64,000 nt of DNA from assembly GCF_019218295.1 (NCBI RefSeq), contig NZ_JAHUZF010000006.1, positions 868,001 to 932,000 on the forward strand. The letters run 5' to 3'. Below the pieces are notes generated by a model. That model was not told the DNA's origin. It saw only the letters and a program-made list of their open reading frames with translations, and made no database searches. A program made the position numbers and the translations under genes. Shown here one piece after another: positions 36,318 through 45,212 of this stretch (the stretch's first letter is position 1; each line of letters starts with the position of its first letter). The stretch is from Maritimibacter sp. DP1N21-5. GTDB lineage: Bacteria; Pseudomonadota; Alphaproteobacteria; Rhodobacterales; Rhodobacteraceae.

Positions 36318-36659
36318 ATGACCCGACTTGCCGACAAGCATTGCACCGACCTGCCGAAAGGCACGCCCGCCCTGACCGAGGCGCGCGCGACCGAGTTCCT
36401 CGACGAGCTGGCCAAGGGCTGGCGGATCGAGGACGACGTCCTGTCGCGCCGCTTCAAGACCCGAAACTTCAAACAGGCGCTCGACGCCGCCAATGCCATC
36501 GGCGCGCTGGCCGAGGCTGAAAACCACCACCCGGACATCAAGCTCGGCTGGGGCTATTGCGAGGTGGGCTTCACGACGCATTCCGTGGGCGGGCTGTCGG
36601 AGAACGACTTCATCTGCGCGGCGCGGATCGACGCGCTCCACCTTTCGTCGGGAGACTGA
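36318..36659 (+). CDS. Pterin-4a-carbinolamine dehydratase
   Basis: The start at 36318 has a GGGAGGATG ribosome site. The 113-residue product has the catalytic ENHHPDIKLGWG motif (His70, His71) and His88 in FTTHSVGGLSENDF, followed by the usual C-terminus. It recycles tetrahydrobiopterin-type cofactors after aromatic hydroxylation; no phenylalanine hydroxylase gene is adjacent. It is 6 bases upstream of the next lipoprotein gene. Confidence 0.92.
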   Translation: MTRLADKHCTDLPKGTPALTEARATEFLDELAKGWRIEDDVLSRRFKTRNFKQALDAANAIGALAEAENHHPDIKLGWGYCEVGFTTHSVGGLSENDFICAARIDALHLSSGD

Positions 36660-36665
36660 GCCAAG

Positions 36666-37733
36666 GTGTGGCGGGGGCTCCTGTGGGTGCTGGCCAGCGT
36701 CGGCCTGTTCGGCTGCGCGGCGCAGGCGCCCCTGACCACGGCGCAGGGCCCGGACATCCTCGCCCCCTATGAGACCGGCCCCTGGCCCGAGTTCATGGCG
36801 GGTGCCGATCTGGACCCGGGTCGTGACTACGTGGTGCTGGCCTATGTGCCGCCGGCCAATCCGATCGACCTGTCCTCCCCGGACGCCGCGCGCAGGACAC
36901 TCGCCCTCATGGTCTTCGACCAGCTCGGCGCGATGGAGGCGGGGACGACCATCGGGCACCTGATCGTCGGCTGGCAATGTGGCGGGCGTCGCGGCATGAC
37001 TTCGATGACCGGCGAGCAGGCGCGGCAGGGGCAGAAGATGTTCTTGTCGGGCTGGGGGGTGACGCCGGTGTTCTCGACCTTCCTTGACGGTGCGCTCGTC
37101 GGGCTTGCCGATATCCCGCCCGCCCAGACCCGCGCGCTCGTCGAGGGCCGCGGGCTCATCCTCGCTGCCGAGACCACGCGCGCCGACTGCGAGGCCGCCC
37201 GTTCCGAGGTCGCCCGTTTCGCCCGCCACCCCGACCGCCCGCATCGCCGCTATAGCCTGCTCGAGGACCCCACGCTCTACGAAGGCGGCGGCTGCCTCTC
37301 CTTCGCGCTCCACATCGCCCGGACGGCCGGCGTGCTTTCGCGCCTCCCGGACCTCGTGCGCCGCGACCTGGACCTGCGCGCCGTGCAGCTTGGCACGCAT
37401 CCCGTCGATCCGGAGCACGTGGAGGTCTACCGCAGCCCCAAGGGCCACCCCGAGCGCCCGGTCTTCTGGCTCGATCTTCTGATGGCCGACTGGGAGGAGG
37501 GCCCGGTCCTCGACACCGTCACTATCCCCGACGGCGAAGCCATCCTCGCCGCCATGGCGCTCGCCCACGAGGGGCTCATAGCGAAGTCCGACTGGCGCTA
37601 TTCACGGATGATGAGCCTCGAGGACCCGGTGGTGCTGGCCGCGGCCCGCTATGGCGCAGGCTGGGCGCGGGGGTTTGGGTCGCGCAGGCTCTCGGACGCG
37701 GACGGGGCGGGGGTGCTGGTGTTGGAGCGGTGA
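36666..37733 (+). CDS. Lipoprotein of unknown function, possible papain-like fold
   Basis: A GTG start 6 bases after the dehydratase stop gives a 355-residue product with a lipoprotein signal (MWRGLLWVLASVGLFGC, Cys17). Conserved-looking spots are GTTIGHLIVGWQC (His) and later YEGGGCLSFALHIARTAGV (Cys). A His before a Cys within hydrophobic segments is the order seen in circularly permuted NlpC/P60 or YiiX-like thiol hydrolases, but I cannot confirm this. No family name can be given. Confidence 0.6.
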   Translation: MWRGLLWVLASVGLFGCAAQAPLTTAQGPDILAPYETGPWPEFMAGADLDPGRDYVVLAYVPPANPIDLSSPDAARRTLALMVFDQLGAMEAGTTIGHLIVGWQCGGRRGMTSMTGEQARQGQKMFLSGWGVTPVFSTFLDGALVGLADIPPAQTRALVEGRGLILAAETTRADCEAARSEVARFARHPDRPHRRYSLLEDPTLYEGGGCLSFALHIARTAGVLSRLPDLVRRDLDLRAVQLGTHPVDPEHVEVYRSPKGHPERPVFWLDLLMADWEEGPVLDTVTIPDGEAILAAMALAHEGLIAKSDWRYSRMMSLEDPVVLAAARYGAGWARGFGSRRLSDADGAGVLVLER

Positions 37734-38093
37734 GGGCGGCGCGGACCCATGCCTGTACTCAGCCAACCGGTTGTCGATCCTCCCACCCTATGTGGGGATT
37801 GAATCAGCCGACGGCCCTTCGATCAAGGGCAAGTATTTCAACCAAATAGGCCCATTCCCGACACTTCGTCCGGCGTCCGCATCTCGATTGTCCCCAACAC
37901 CACCGTTGGCGAAAGACCTTTCGTAAAATCGTTCATAGGGGAACCTCCTCTCCACGGGAGGCGTCAATTCCTCATGTAAAAAGGGTGTCAGTTTGCCGTG
38001 CCGTTGGGCCGTTCACAACTCATGACAGGCTGTTGAAATCCGCCCCCCGAATCGTGCGAGTGTTTCGATCTTACAGCTCATCAGGAGGACACC
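37734..38093. other. Intergenic region, lower in GC than its surroundings
   Basis: This 360-bp stretch and the gene after it are less GC-rich than the flanks. I see no credible gene, tRNA or repeat array. A strong ribosome site (AGGAGGACACC) for the next gene lies at its end. The composition suggests recently acquired or decayed sequence. Confidence 0.45.
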
Positions 38094-38522
38094 ATGTCCA
38101 ATACGTACAGAGGCCAATGCTTCTGCGGAGCCATTGAAATTGAAGTCACCGGCGAACCCGAAGGCATGGGATACTGCCATTGCGAAAGTTGTCGCGCTTG
38201 GTCGGCTGGACCGGTCAATGCCTTTACTCTTTGGGACCCCAACAACGTAAATGTGGTCAAAGGCAAGGAATACCTGCGGCAGTACAACAAGACAGAAAAC
38301 AGCTACCGGAAATGGTGCGACAAGTGTGGCGGTCATTTGATGGCGGGACATCCGGGCCTTGGCCTCACCGACGTCTATGCGGCGATACTGACAAGTCTGG
38401 AGTTCGTGCCGGCTCTTCATGTCAACTACGCAGAAACCGTGCTTCGCATGAAAGATGGTTTGCCGAAGATGGCAGACTTTCCGTCAGAGTTCGGCGGGAC
38501 CGGAGACAAGCTGCCCGAATAA
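38094..38522 (+). CDS. GFA/CENP-V-family zinc protein
   Basis: The 142-residue product shows the GFA fold cysteines: Cys9 and Cys11 (QCFCG), Cys28, Cys30 and Cys33 (GYCHCESC), and Cys75 and Cys78 (CDKCGGH). These form structural and catalytic zinc sites. The family was named for glutathione-dependent formaldehyde activation, a role now disputed. The codon use is less G/C-ending than its neighbours (AATACGTACAGAGGCCAAT near the start), suggesting horizontal transfer. The ribosome site is strong. Confidence 0.88.
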   Translation: MSNTYRGQCFCGAIEIEVTGEPEGMGYCHCESCRAWSAGPVNAFTLWDPNNVNVVKGKEYLRQYNKTENSYRKWCDKCGGHLMAGHPGLGLTDVYAAILTSLEFVPALHVNYAETVLRMKDGLPKMADFPSEFGGTGDKLPE

Positions 38523-38691
38523 GATATGCAGGGTGATTGTTGTCGCCTAAAGGTGTCGCTGTATGTGGCTCCAGCGGCTACTTCTGCTTTGTCCCGCTGT
38601 GCGGACCGTAGCCCCGACCGCACCGAATTTCCGCAATCGGGCGATCAATGTGTTGAATACAACGTAGATCGACCCTCGCCCCCTGTTTCCC

Positions 38692-39378
38692 TCAAACCCA
38701 CCCGAACGCCCGCCGGATCACTGCGCCCCCCCGCGCCGCCACCGGCGTTCCATGCGCCATGAGCACTCGCTCCACGGGCCAGCCCTGCACGCGCGCCACC
38801 GCCCCGCGCAGCGCTGTCTTGTCCCTAAACCCCATGCGGAACTTGCGGGGGACCGTCGGCTCGGGTTCGGTCATCCGGTCGAGACGGGCGACCACGCGTC
38901 GCCAGCCGCGATACCAGTCGGGGGGCATGTTCTGGAGCATGTCCGTGAAGATCGCCGTGCCGCTCGGGCGGTGGAAGAAGACAAGCTCCCGCATCAGCCG
39001 GTTGTCGAAGGTCACCACGTCGAAGGTATCGCCCCAGTCCTCGGGAAGATCGGCCTCAAGCGTCCGGTCGATGCTGAAATCCACCGCCTTCTGCGGGGCG
39101 CCCAGCCCGGGTGCGGCGGCAATCCTCGATTTGGGGAACTGCGCCTTCCAGGCGGCGACATGAACGTGGTGGAGCGTGTTCGGGGCGACGATCCAGCGCG
39201 GTGACCCGAGCGCCTCGATCGCCGCGAAGATCGAAGGGTCGGGCCGCACCGGTGACCAGAGCCAGAGCCCGCCCTCCGGCAGTCGTGCCACGGCCATGCG
39301 CGTCGGGTAGTGAAAGCCCAGTGCCGCCGTGATGTGCGGTCCGTCGATAAGCCAGAGATCGGAGCCGAAAGGGGTCAT
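38692..39378 (-). CDS. DUF4336 protein (degenerate metallo-beta-lactamase fold)
   Basis: The 228-residue product fits DUF4336: [23 protein letters not shown], the [18 protein letters not shown] segment and [22 protein letters not shown]. The metal-binding motif is reduced to HHVH, so hydrolase activity is doubtful. It resembles the protein at 7920-8687. Function unknown. It is divergent from tgt with 81 bases between starts. Confidence 0.78.
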   Translation of the reverse strand: MTPFGSDLWLIDGPHITAALGFHYPTRMAVARLPEGGLWLWSPVRPDPSIFAAIEALGSPRWIVAPNTLHHVHVAAWKAQFPKSRIAAAPGLGAPQKAVDFSIDRTLEADLPEDWGDTFDVVTFDNRLMRELVFFHRPSGTAIFTDMLQNMPPDWYRGWRRVVARLDRMTEPEPTVPRKFRMGFRDKTALRGAVARVQGWPVERVLMAHGTPVAARGGAVIRRAFGWV

Positions 39379-39459
39379 GGCGCGACGCTAGGGCGCGGTC
39401 GGGACAGCGACAAGTCCATTCGGATTGCAGCGGGCGGGCCTTGGGGCTATCGGAGGCCC

Positions 39460-40590
39460 ATGACCCAGCGCTTTTCCTTCTCCCTCAAGGCCACCGACGG
39501 CAAGGCCCGCACCGGCCTCATCTCGACCCCGCGCGGCGACATCCGCACGCCCGCCTTCATGCCGGTGGGAACCGCCGCCACGGTCAAGGCGATGCTGCCC
39601 GAAAGCGTCCGGGCGACCGGGGCCGATATCCTTCTGGGCAACACCTATCACCTGATGCTTCGTCCCGGGGCCGAGCGTGTCGCTCGGCTGGGGGGACTGC
39701 ACCGCTTTATGAACTGGGATCGCCCGATACTGACCGACAGCGGCGGCTTTCAGGTGATGAGCCTCGCCGAATTGCGCAGGCTCACCGAGGACGGGGTGAC
39801 GTTTCGGTCTCATGTGGACGGCTCGAAACACATGCTGTCGCCGGAAACCAGTATGGAGATCCAGCGGCTCCTGGGTTCGGACATCGTCATGTGTTTCGAC
39901 GAATGCCCGGCGCTTCCGGCGGACGAGGCGACCGTGGCGGAGAGCATGCGGCTCTCCATGCGGTGGGCCCGGCGGTCACGCGATGCGTTCGGGGACCGGC
40001 CGGGACATGCGCTCTTCGGGATCCAGCAGGGAGGCGTGACTGAGGCGCTGCGCGGCGAATCCGCTGAGGCGCTCAAGGCGATCGGCTTCGACGGCTACGC
40101 GATCGGCGGGCTGGCGGTCGGCGAGGGGCAGGAGGCCATGTTCGGCGTGCTCGATTATGCGCCCGACATGCTGCCCGCGGACAAGCCGCGCTACCTCATG
40201 GGGGTTGGAAAGCCCGATGACATCGTGGGTGCGGTAAAGCGCGGCGTGGACATGATGGACTGCGTCCTGCCCTCGCGCTCAGGTCGCACGGGGCAGGCCT
40301 GGACCCGTCGCGGGCAGGTCAACATTAAGAACGCGCGCCATGCCGACGACCCGCGCCCCCTCGACGAGGCCTGCGGCTGCCCCGCCTGCACCGGTTATTC
40401 GCGAGCTTATCTGCACCACGTCTACCGAGCCGGCGAGATCATCGCCTCGATGCTCCTGACCTGGCACAACCTGCATTACTACCAGGAGCTCATGGCCGAG
40501 ATGCGGGCGGCGATTGCCGAGGGGACCTTCGCGTCCTTCGAAGAGCGGTTCCACGCGGATCGGGCCCTGGGCGACATCGACCGGCTCTGA
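39460..40590 (+). CDS. tgt: tRNA-guanine transglycosylase
   Basis: The start at 39460 has GGAGGCCC upstream. The 376-residue product has catalytic Asp93 in [13 protein letters not shown], the [18 protein letters not shown] active-site loop and the zinc site [16 protein letters not shown]. It exchanges guanine 34 of GUN anticodon tRNAs for the queuosine precursor; the tRNA-Asp(GTC) genes 4 kb downstream encode one of its substrates. queA is not adjacent. Confidence 0.96.
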   Translation: MTQRFSFSLKATDGKARTGLISTPRGDIRTPAFMPVGTAATVKAMLPESVRATGADILLGNTYHLMLRPGAERVARLGGLHRFMNWDRPILTDSGGFQVMSLAELRRLTEDGVTFRSHVDGSKHMLSPETSMEIQRLLGSDIVMCFDECPALPADEATVAESMRLSMRWARRSRDAFGDRPGHALFGIQQGGVTEALRGESAEALKAIGFDGYAIGGLAVGEGQEAMFGVLDYAPDMLPADKPRYLMGVGKPDDIVGAVKRGVDMMDCVLPSRSGRTGQAWTRRGQVNIKNARHADDPRPLDEACGCPACTGYSRAYLHHVYRAGEIIASMLLTWHNLHYYQELMAEMRAAIAEGTFASFEERFHADRALGDIDRL

Positions 40591-40909
40591 CCGCGCCTCC
40601 GGCCGATTCTGTGCCATCTGGCAGGCCTTGGCGTGTGGACCCGGCGGGTCCGGTGTTGACGCGCCGAACAGTTCTTCAGTTCGGACCGAGGGTTACGCCG
40701 AGGCCGTCACCCGCGCCCGCCGATGACTAAAGTTTTGTGACACTAGGACTTGTTCATCGAATGGTGCGCGCGCACAATGACGGCTAACAGGTGAAGATAT
40801 CGCGGTTGAAAGCGGGGAATGCGAACCCCATTTTTGATCGGCGAACAGGAGACGTGCCGAGTTGCCGATGGTCGGGACTGGCGGGTCTTGCCTGAGACAA
40901 GGAACGACA
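40591..40909. other. Upstream region of lon
   Basis: This 319-bp gap holds a short hairpin (GGACCC-GGC-GGGTCC, 40637-40651) that may end the tgt transcript, and a promoter at 40750-40778. The transcript leader to lon is then ~125 bases. Confidence 0.5.
40750..40778 (+). promoter_or_regulatory. Candidate lon promoter
   Basis: TTGTTC and CACAAT are separated by 17 bases. The -35 element is embedded in CTTG, which also fits the start of alphaproteobacterial heat-shock (RpoH) promoters; the -10 does not clearly match the RpoH form. Confidence 0.4.
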
Positions 40910-43315
40910 ATGACCGAGCAACTCACGAAATCCCATCCGGTCCTGCCATTGCGCGACATCGTGGTCTTTCCCCACATGATCGTGCCGCTTTTCGTCGGTC
41001 GCGAGAAAAGCGTGAAGGCGCTGGAAGAAGTGATGGCGGATGACAAGCAGATCCTGCTGTCGTCGCAAATCGACCCCTCCGTGGACGACCCGGATGCAGA
41101 CGGGATCTACCGCGTCGGCGTTCTGGCCAACGTGCTGCAACTGCTCAAGCTGCCCGATGGCACGGTGAAGGTGCTGGTCGAGGGGCAAAGCCGCGTGCGC
41201 ATCACGGAATTCTATGAAAACCCCGACTATTTCGAGGCCGAGGCCGAAATCCTGATCGAAACCATCGGGGACGATGAAGTGGTGACCGCGCTGCTTCGTT
41301 CTGTCGGCGAGGAGTTCGAGCGCTACGCCAAGGTCAAGAAGAACATTCCCGAAGAAGCGCTCTCCGCTGTCGCCGAGACCACCGAGCCTGCGAAACTCGC
41401 GGACCTCGTCGCCGGTCATCTGGGCGTCGAAGTCGCGCAGAAACAGGAACTGCTCGAAACCCTGCCGATCGATGAGCGGCTGGAGAAGGTCTATGGCCTG
41501 ATGCAGGGCGAAATGTCCGTGCTGCAGGTCGAAAAGAAGATCAAGACCCGCGTGAAGTCCCAGATGGAGCGCACTCAGCGCGAATACTATCTGAACGAGC
41601 AGATGAAGGCCATTCAGAAGGAACTCGGCGAAGACGGCGAAGGCCAGAACGAGGTGGCCGAACTCGAAGCCCGGATCGAGGCGACGAAGCTTTCGAAGGA
41701 GGCCCGCGAAAAGGCGGACGCCGAGATCAAGAAGCTGAAGTCGATGTCGCCGATGAGCGCCGAGGCGACCGTGGTGCGCAACTACCTCGAGTGGATGCTG
41801 TCGATCCCGTGGGGCGTGAAGTCCCGCGTGAAGAAGGATCTGATCAACGCGCAGCGCGTGCTGGACGAAGACCACTATGGCCTCGAGAAGGTCAAGGAGC
41901 GGATCGTCGAATATCTCGCCGTGCAACAGCGGTCCAAGAAGCTCAAGGGCCCGATCCTCTGCCTCGTCGGTCCTCCCGGGGTGGGTAAGACTTCGCTCGG
42001 GAAATCGGTGGCCAAGGCGACCGGGCGCGAGTTCATCCGCATCTCGCTGGGTGGCGTGCGCGACGAGAGCGAGATCCGCGGTCACCGCCGGACCTATATC
42101 GGCTCGATGCCCGGCAAGATCATCCAGGCGCTGAAGAAGGCCAAGACCACGAATCCGCTCATCCTGCTCGACGAGATCGACAAGATGGGGCAGGACTTCC
42201 GTGGCGACCCGGCCTCGGCCATGCTCGAAGTGCTTGATCCGGAACAGAACGGCACCTTCGTGGACCACTATCTCGAAGTGGAATACGACCTGTCGAACGT
42301 CATGTTCCTGACCACGGCCAACAGCTACAACATGCCCGGCCCGCTGCTTGACCGGATGGAGATCATCTCGCTCGCCGGTTACACCGAGGACGAGAAGCGC
42401 GAGATCGCGAAACAGCACCTCGTCTCCAAGCAGGTCAAGAACCACGGTCTGCGCAAGGGCGAGTTCTCGGTTACGGACGAGGCGATCACCGACATCATCC
42501 GCTACTATACGCGGGAAGCCGGTGTGCGGAACCTCGAGCGTGACCTGGCCAAGCTGGCGCGCAAGGCCGTGACCAAGATCGTGCGCAAGGACGTCGACAA
42601 AGTCGAGGTGACGCCGGAGACGCTCGAGGATTACCTCGGCGTCCGGAAGCACCGCTACGGGCTCGCGGAGAAGGACGACCAGATCGGCGTGGTGACCGGG
42701 CTTGCCTGGACCAGCGTCGGCGGCGACCTGCTCCAGATCGAGGCGCTTCGTCTGCCCGGCAAGGGCCGCATGAAGACCACCGGGAAACTCGGCGATGTGA
42801 TGAAGGAGTCCATCGACGCGGCAAGCTCCTACGTGCGCTCCATCGCGCCCGACATCGGGGTGAAGCCGCCCCAGTTCGAACGCTGGGACATCCACGTCCA
42901 CGTGCCGGACGGGGCGACGCCGAAAGACGGGCCTTCGGCCGGTCTGGCCATGGTGACCTCGATCGTCTCGGTGCTCACGCGCATTCCGGTGCGCAAGGAC
43001 GTGGCGATGACCGGCGAGGTGTCTCTGCGCGGCAACGCCATGCCCATCGGCGGGCTCAAGGAGAAGCTCCTTGCGGCGCTCCGGGGCGGGATCAAGACCG
43101 TGTTCATCCCCGAGGAGAACGCCAAGGATTTGGCCGATATCCCGGAGAATGTGAAGAACGGGCTGGAGATCATTCCCGTCACCCACGTCCGCGATGTGCT
43201 CAAGGCCGCGCTGGTGCGCGAACCCGAGCCAGTGGAATGGGATGAAGCCGCAGAAGAAGCCGCCGCCGCTGCGCTGCGCGAGGAGCAGGGCAAGGGCGCG
43301 CAAGTCGCGCATTGA
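40910..43315 (+). CDS. lon: ATP-dependent protease Lon
   Basis: The start at 40910 ([20 protein letters not shown]) has an AAGGAACGACA ribosome site. The 801-residue product has the N-terminal LON domain, a helical linker (~190-300), AAA+ domain with Walker A GPPGVGKT (354-361) and a protease domain with catalytic Ser676 in DGPSAGLAM and Lys719 in GGLKEKLL. It degrades misfolded and regulatory proteins in the cytoplasm. A DNA-binding HU-like gene follows, the classic lon-hup neighbourhood. Confidence 0.97.
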   Translation: MTEQLTKSHPVLPLRDIVVFPHMIVPLFVGREKSVKALEEVMADDKQILLSSQIDPSVDDPDADGIYRVGVLANVLQLLKLPDGTVKVLVEGQSRVRITEFYENPDYFEAEAEILIETIGDDEVVTALLRSVGEEFERYAKVKKNIPEEALSAVAETTEPAKLADLVAGHLGVEVAQKQELLETLPIDERLEKVYGLMQGEMSVLQVEKKIKTRVKSQMERTQREYYLNEQMKAIQKELGEDGEGQNEVAELEARIEATKLSKEAREKADAEIKKLKSMSPMSAEATVVRNYLEWMLSIPWGVKSRVKKDLINAQRVLDEDHYGLEKVKERIVEYLAVQQRSKKLKGPILCLVGPPGVGKTSLGKSVAKATGREFIRISLGGVRDESEIRGHRRTYIGSMPGKIIQALKKAKTTNPLILLDEIDKMGQDFRGDPASAMLEVLDPEQNGTFVDHYLEVEYDLSNVMFLTTANSYNMPGPLLDRMEIISLAGYTEDEKREIAKQHLVSKQVKNHGLRKGEFSVTDEAITDIIRYYTREAGVRNLERDLAKLARKAVTKIVRKDVDKVEVTPETLEDYLGVRKHRYGLAEKDDQIGVVTGLAWTSVGGDLLQIEALRLPGKGRMKTTGKLGDVMKESIDAASSYVRSIAPDIGVKPPQFERWDIHVHVPDGATPKDGPSAGLAMVTSIVSVLTRIPVRKDVAMTGEVSLRGNAMPIGGLKEKLLAALRGGIKTVFIPEENAKDLADIPENVKNGLEIIPVTHVRDVLKAALVREPEPVEWDEAAEEAAAAALREEQGKGAQVAH

Positions 43316-43346
43316 TCCCCCGGTCCATGTGACCGACAGAAAAGCG

Positions 43347-43387
43347 GACGCCCGGCATGTGGACCATGTGCCGGGCGTCATCGTTTT
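43347..43387 (+). terminator. Intrinsic terminator after lon
   Basis: GACGCCCGGCA and TGCCGGGCGTC form an 11-bp stem enclosing 11 bases, followed by ATCGTTTT. Confidence 0.7.
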
Positions 43388-43405
43388 GGACCCTTCAGTC
43401 CAAAA
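43384..43405. repeat. Inverted repeat TTTTGGAC-N6-GTCCAAAA
   Basis: Two perfect 8-bp arms lie directly after the lon terminator and ~120 bp before the HU-like gene. TTTTGG and CCAAAA are 10 bases apart, close to the 9 in the repeat at 434-460. Confidence 0.55.
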
Positions 43406-43526
43406 CACTGGATTTCAAGGCCAAATACGTGTACCAAGGCCCCGTCGGAGCCTTGTGGAGCGAACCCTTGGCCGACGATCGAGCAGCACTGGCCAGAAGA
43501 GCCGGGCAACACAGACAGGCAGTAGC

Positions 43527-44123
43527 ATGACAAAGACACCGACAACCCGCACGACGGGTGCCCGCGCCAAACCCTCGACCACCCGGAGCCGGACAACGCG
43601 CAAGACCGCGACGACGCCCCCGAAGAAGACACGAGCGCCAGCCAAGTCGGCGAAGCCGGTCGCGACGGCGCAGGACAGCGCAGCGGAAAGCCTCACCGAC
43701 ATCATCGCGCAAGAGGCGCAGGCGCTCGTCGCGCAGGAAGACATCGACGACAGTGCCAGCGGCGCACGTCTGGGGGTCATGGGGGTCACCCGCCCGCTCG
43801 ACACGGTCGCGCAGGACACGACGAACGAGGCGGCGGCCGACGATGCCAGCGCCGAAGGAAAGCTCGCCAAGAAGGACTTGATCGACCGGGTTATCGCCCG
43901 CGCCGGCGTGAAGCCGCGCCATGTCCGCCAGGTCGCCGAGGCACTCCTTGCCGAGATGGGAACGATGCTCGACGAAGCGGAAACCCTTCAGGTTCAGCCG
44001 CTTGGCACGCTCAAGGTGCAACGGCGCAAGAACGTGGGCGACGGCGCGGTCATCATCTGCAAGCTGAAGCGAAAAAAGTCGACGCCCGAAGGCAATGACC
44101 CTCTTGCGACCGCAGCGGAGTGA
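43527..44123 (+). CDS. HU-like DNA-binding protein with long basic N-terminal tail
   Basis: The 198-residue product has a ~45-residue Lys/Arg/Thr/Pro/Ala-rich tail resembling histone H1 tails (TTRSRTTRKT, PKKTRAPAKSAKP), then an acidic linker. An HU-type domain follows from ~115 (KKDLIDRVIARAGVKPRHVRQVAEALL, shown in part). The long HU beta-arm is shortened (LKVQRRKNVGDGAVIICKL), so DNA bending may differ from normal HU. The start is uncertain. Its 3' end contains the promoter of the following tRNA gene. Confidence 0.75.
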   Translation: MTKTPTTRTTGARAKPSTTRSRTTRKTATTPPKKTRAPAKSAKPVATAQDSAAESLTDIIAQEAQALVAQEDIDDSASGARLGVMGVTRPLDTVAQDTTNEAAADDASAEGKLAKKDLIDRVIARAGVKPRHVRQVAEALLAEMGTMLDEAETLQVQPLGTLKVQRRKNVGDGAVIICKLKRKKSTPEGNDPLATAAE

Positions 44124-44132
44124 GGCTAAAAG
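44104..44132 (+). promoter_or_regulatory. Promoter of tRNA-Val(CAC) inside the HU-like gene end
   Basis: TTGCGA and TAAAAG are separated by 17 bases, overlapping the last codons of the HU-like gene. Transcription would start ~4 bases before the tRNA. Confidence 0.65.
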
Positions 44133-44142
44133 CCGCCGCACC

Positions 44143-44217
44143 GGGTGATTAGCTCAGTGGTAGAGCGCTTCGTTCACATCGAAGATGTCGGGGGTTCAAA
44201 TCCCTCATCACCCACCA
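44143..44217 (+). tRNA. tRNA-Val (anticodon CAC)
   Basis: Acceptor arms GGGTGAT/ATCACCC pair perfectly; the anticodon stem CTTCG/CGAAG encloses TTCACAT, giving anticodon CAC (Val, GTG). The T-arm has GGTTCAAATCC and the 3' CCA is encoded. Confidence 0.95.
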
Positions 44218-44302
44218 TTATCCTCTTACCGTCATTCAAGGCCGCGCCAACCGCGGGCTTCGATGATCTGTGGCCAGCAGGCAAGTCCACGTCGAAACCG
44301 GC

Positions 44303-44331
44303 TTGCAAGCCGCAGTTCCGACCGTTACATG
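44303..44331 (+). promoter_or_regulatory. Promoter of tRNA-Val(TAC)
   Basis: TTGCAA and TACATG are separated by 17 bases, 10 bases before the tRNA. Confidence 0.65.
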
Positions 44332-44341
44332 CCGCTTCCAC

Positions 44342-44417
44342 GGGTGGTTAGCTCAGTTGGTAGAGCGTCTCGTTTACACCGAGGATGTCGGGGGTTCGAG
44401 CCCCTCACCACCCACCA
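44342..44417 (+). tRNA. tRNA-Val (anticodon TAC)
   Basis: Acceptor arms GGGTGGT/ACCACCC pair; the anticodon loop TTTACAC gives anticodon TAC (Val, GTA and others). The T-loop and encoded CCA are normal. Confidence 0.95.
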
Positions 44418-44573
44418 TTCCCACACCATGGGTTGACTGCGCGACGCGTGGCTCAGAGGAGGCCGCGCCCTGGACTCGCTCTCCTTCGAGCCGTCATGAC
44501 CGACGATCAACGTGGATTCGGATCGGCCCGGCGTGGGTAAGAAATTTTGCCGGGAATTCTGTCAAAGTGCCGC

Positions 44574-44602
44574 TTGACGAAACACGGGCGGGGGCCTAGA
44601 AG
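44574..44602 (+). promoter_or_regulatory. Promoter of the first tRNA-Asp
   Basis: TTGACG and TAGAAG are separated by 17 bases, 15 bases before the tRNA. Confidence 0.7.
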
Positions 44603-44617
44603 CACCGAACGCAGCGG

Positions 44618-44694
44618 GCGGTTGTAGCTCAGTTGGTTAGAGTACCGGCCTGTCACGCCGGGGGTCGCGGGTTCGAGCCCCGTCAACCGCGCCA
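44618..44694 (+). tRNA. tRNA-Asp (anticodon GTC), copy 1
   Basis: Acceptor arms GCGGTTG/CAACCGC pair; anticodon stem CCGGC/GCCGG encloses CTGTCAC, giving GTC (Asp). CCA is encoded. The gene is identical to copy 2 at 44861. The G34 is a target for queuosine insertion by Tgt. Confidence 0.96.
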
Positions 44695-44724
44695 CTGCTG
44701 CGATCCGGGTGAAAGCCCCGGATG

Positions 44725-44752
44725 AAAGGGCGGCCTTCGGGCCGCCTTTTTC
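44725..44752 (+). terminator. Intrinsic terminator after tRNA-Asp copy 1
   Basis: GGCGGCC and GGCCGCC form a 7-bp stem with a TTCG loop, extended by A/T pairs and followed by T5. It separates the two tRNA-Asp transcription units. Confidence 0.85.
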
Positions 44753-44821
44753 CTTTGGATCGTCCGTTTCCATCGTCGTTCCGCGCCGATCATTTTTTCC
44801 GCTCCCGGCCCGATTTCCACG

Positions 44822-44850
44822 TTGACCCGGTCCGCGCGATTGCCTAAATC
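44822..44850 (+). promoter_or_regulatory. Promoter of the second tRNA-Asp
   Basis: TTGACC and TAAATC are separated by 17 bases, 10 bases before the tRNA. Confidence 0.7.
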
Positions 44851-44860
44851 CCCCGACAAC

Positions 44861-44937
44861 GCGGTTGTAGCTCAGTTGGTTAGAGTACCGGCCTGTCACG
44901 CCGGGGGTCGCGGGTTCGAGCCCCGTCAACCGCGCCA
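44861..44937 (+). tRNA. tRNA-Asp (anticodon GTC), copy 2
   Basis: All 77 bases are identical to copy 1, while the flanking promoter and spacer differ. Confidence 0.96.
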
Positions 44938-44990
44938 CTTCAATTCATTCAGAAGATGGAATATGTATCGCCCCGTGACAGGAGGCGACC

Positions 44991-45212
44991 ATGCATTTCA
45001 TCGACAAGCTCCCTTGGAGCACCGTTCTGATCCTCTGCGCGACCATCGGGCTCGCGCCTTTTGCGCCGCCGCATGTCTGGGAGAAGCTCCAGATGCTCGT
45101 CGCGGGCGATCTGGTGGCGCCGATCGACATCTTCGATCTCGCCATGCATGGGGCACCTTGGCTTCTGGCGGCGGCAAAAGGCCTGCGTACGCTTCAGGCG
45201 GGTAGGGCGTAA
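44991..45212 (+). CDS. Small hydrophobic protein of unknown function
   Basis: The ATG has a very strong AGGAGGCGACC ribosome site. The 73-residue product has one clear N-terminal membrane helix (WSTVLILCATIGLAPF) and a second hydrophobic stretch (APWLLAAAKGL). I recognise it as a conserved small roseobacter-type protein without known function. Its last 19 bases overlap the end of the convergent sulfotransferase-like gene. Confidence 0.75.
   Translation: MHFIDKLPWSTVLILCATIGLAPFAPPHVWEKLQMLVAGDLVAPIDIFDLAMHGAPWLLAAAKGLRTLQAGRA

Noticed and set aside
37651..37926. Short plus-strand frame in the low-GC gap
   Set aside because: It starts inside the preceding lipoprotein gene, lacks a ribosome site and has no similarity I recognise.
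40784..43408. 874-codon minus-strand open frame opposite lon
   Set aside because: Antisense shadow of lon caused by G/C-rich third codon positions; no family motifs or start signal.
44145..44938. Short frames running through the tRNA genes in both strands
   Set aside because: They are translations of tRNA sequence; repeated peptides such as LTGLEPATPGVTGRYS arise from the duplicated tRNA-Asp.
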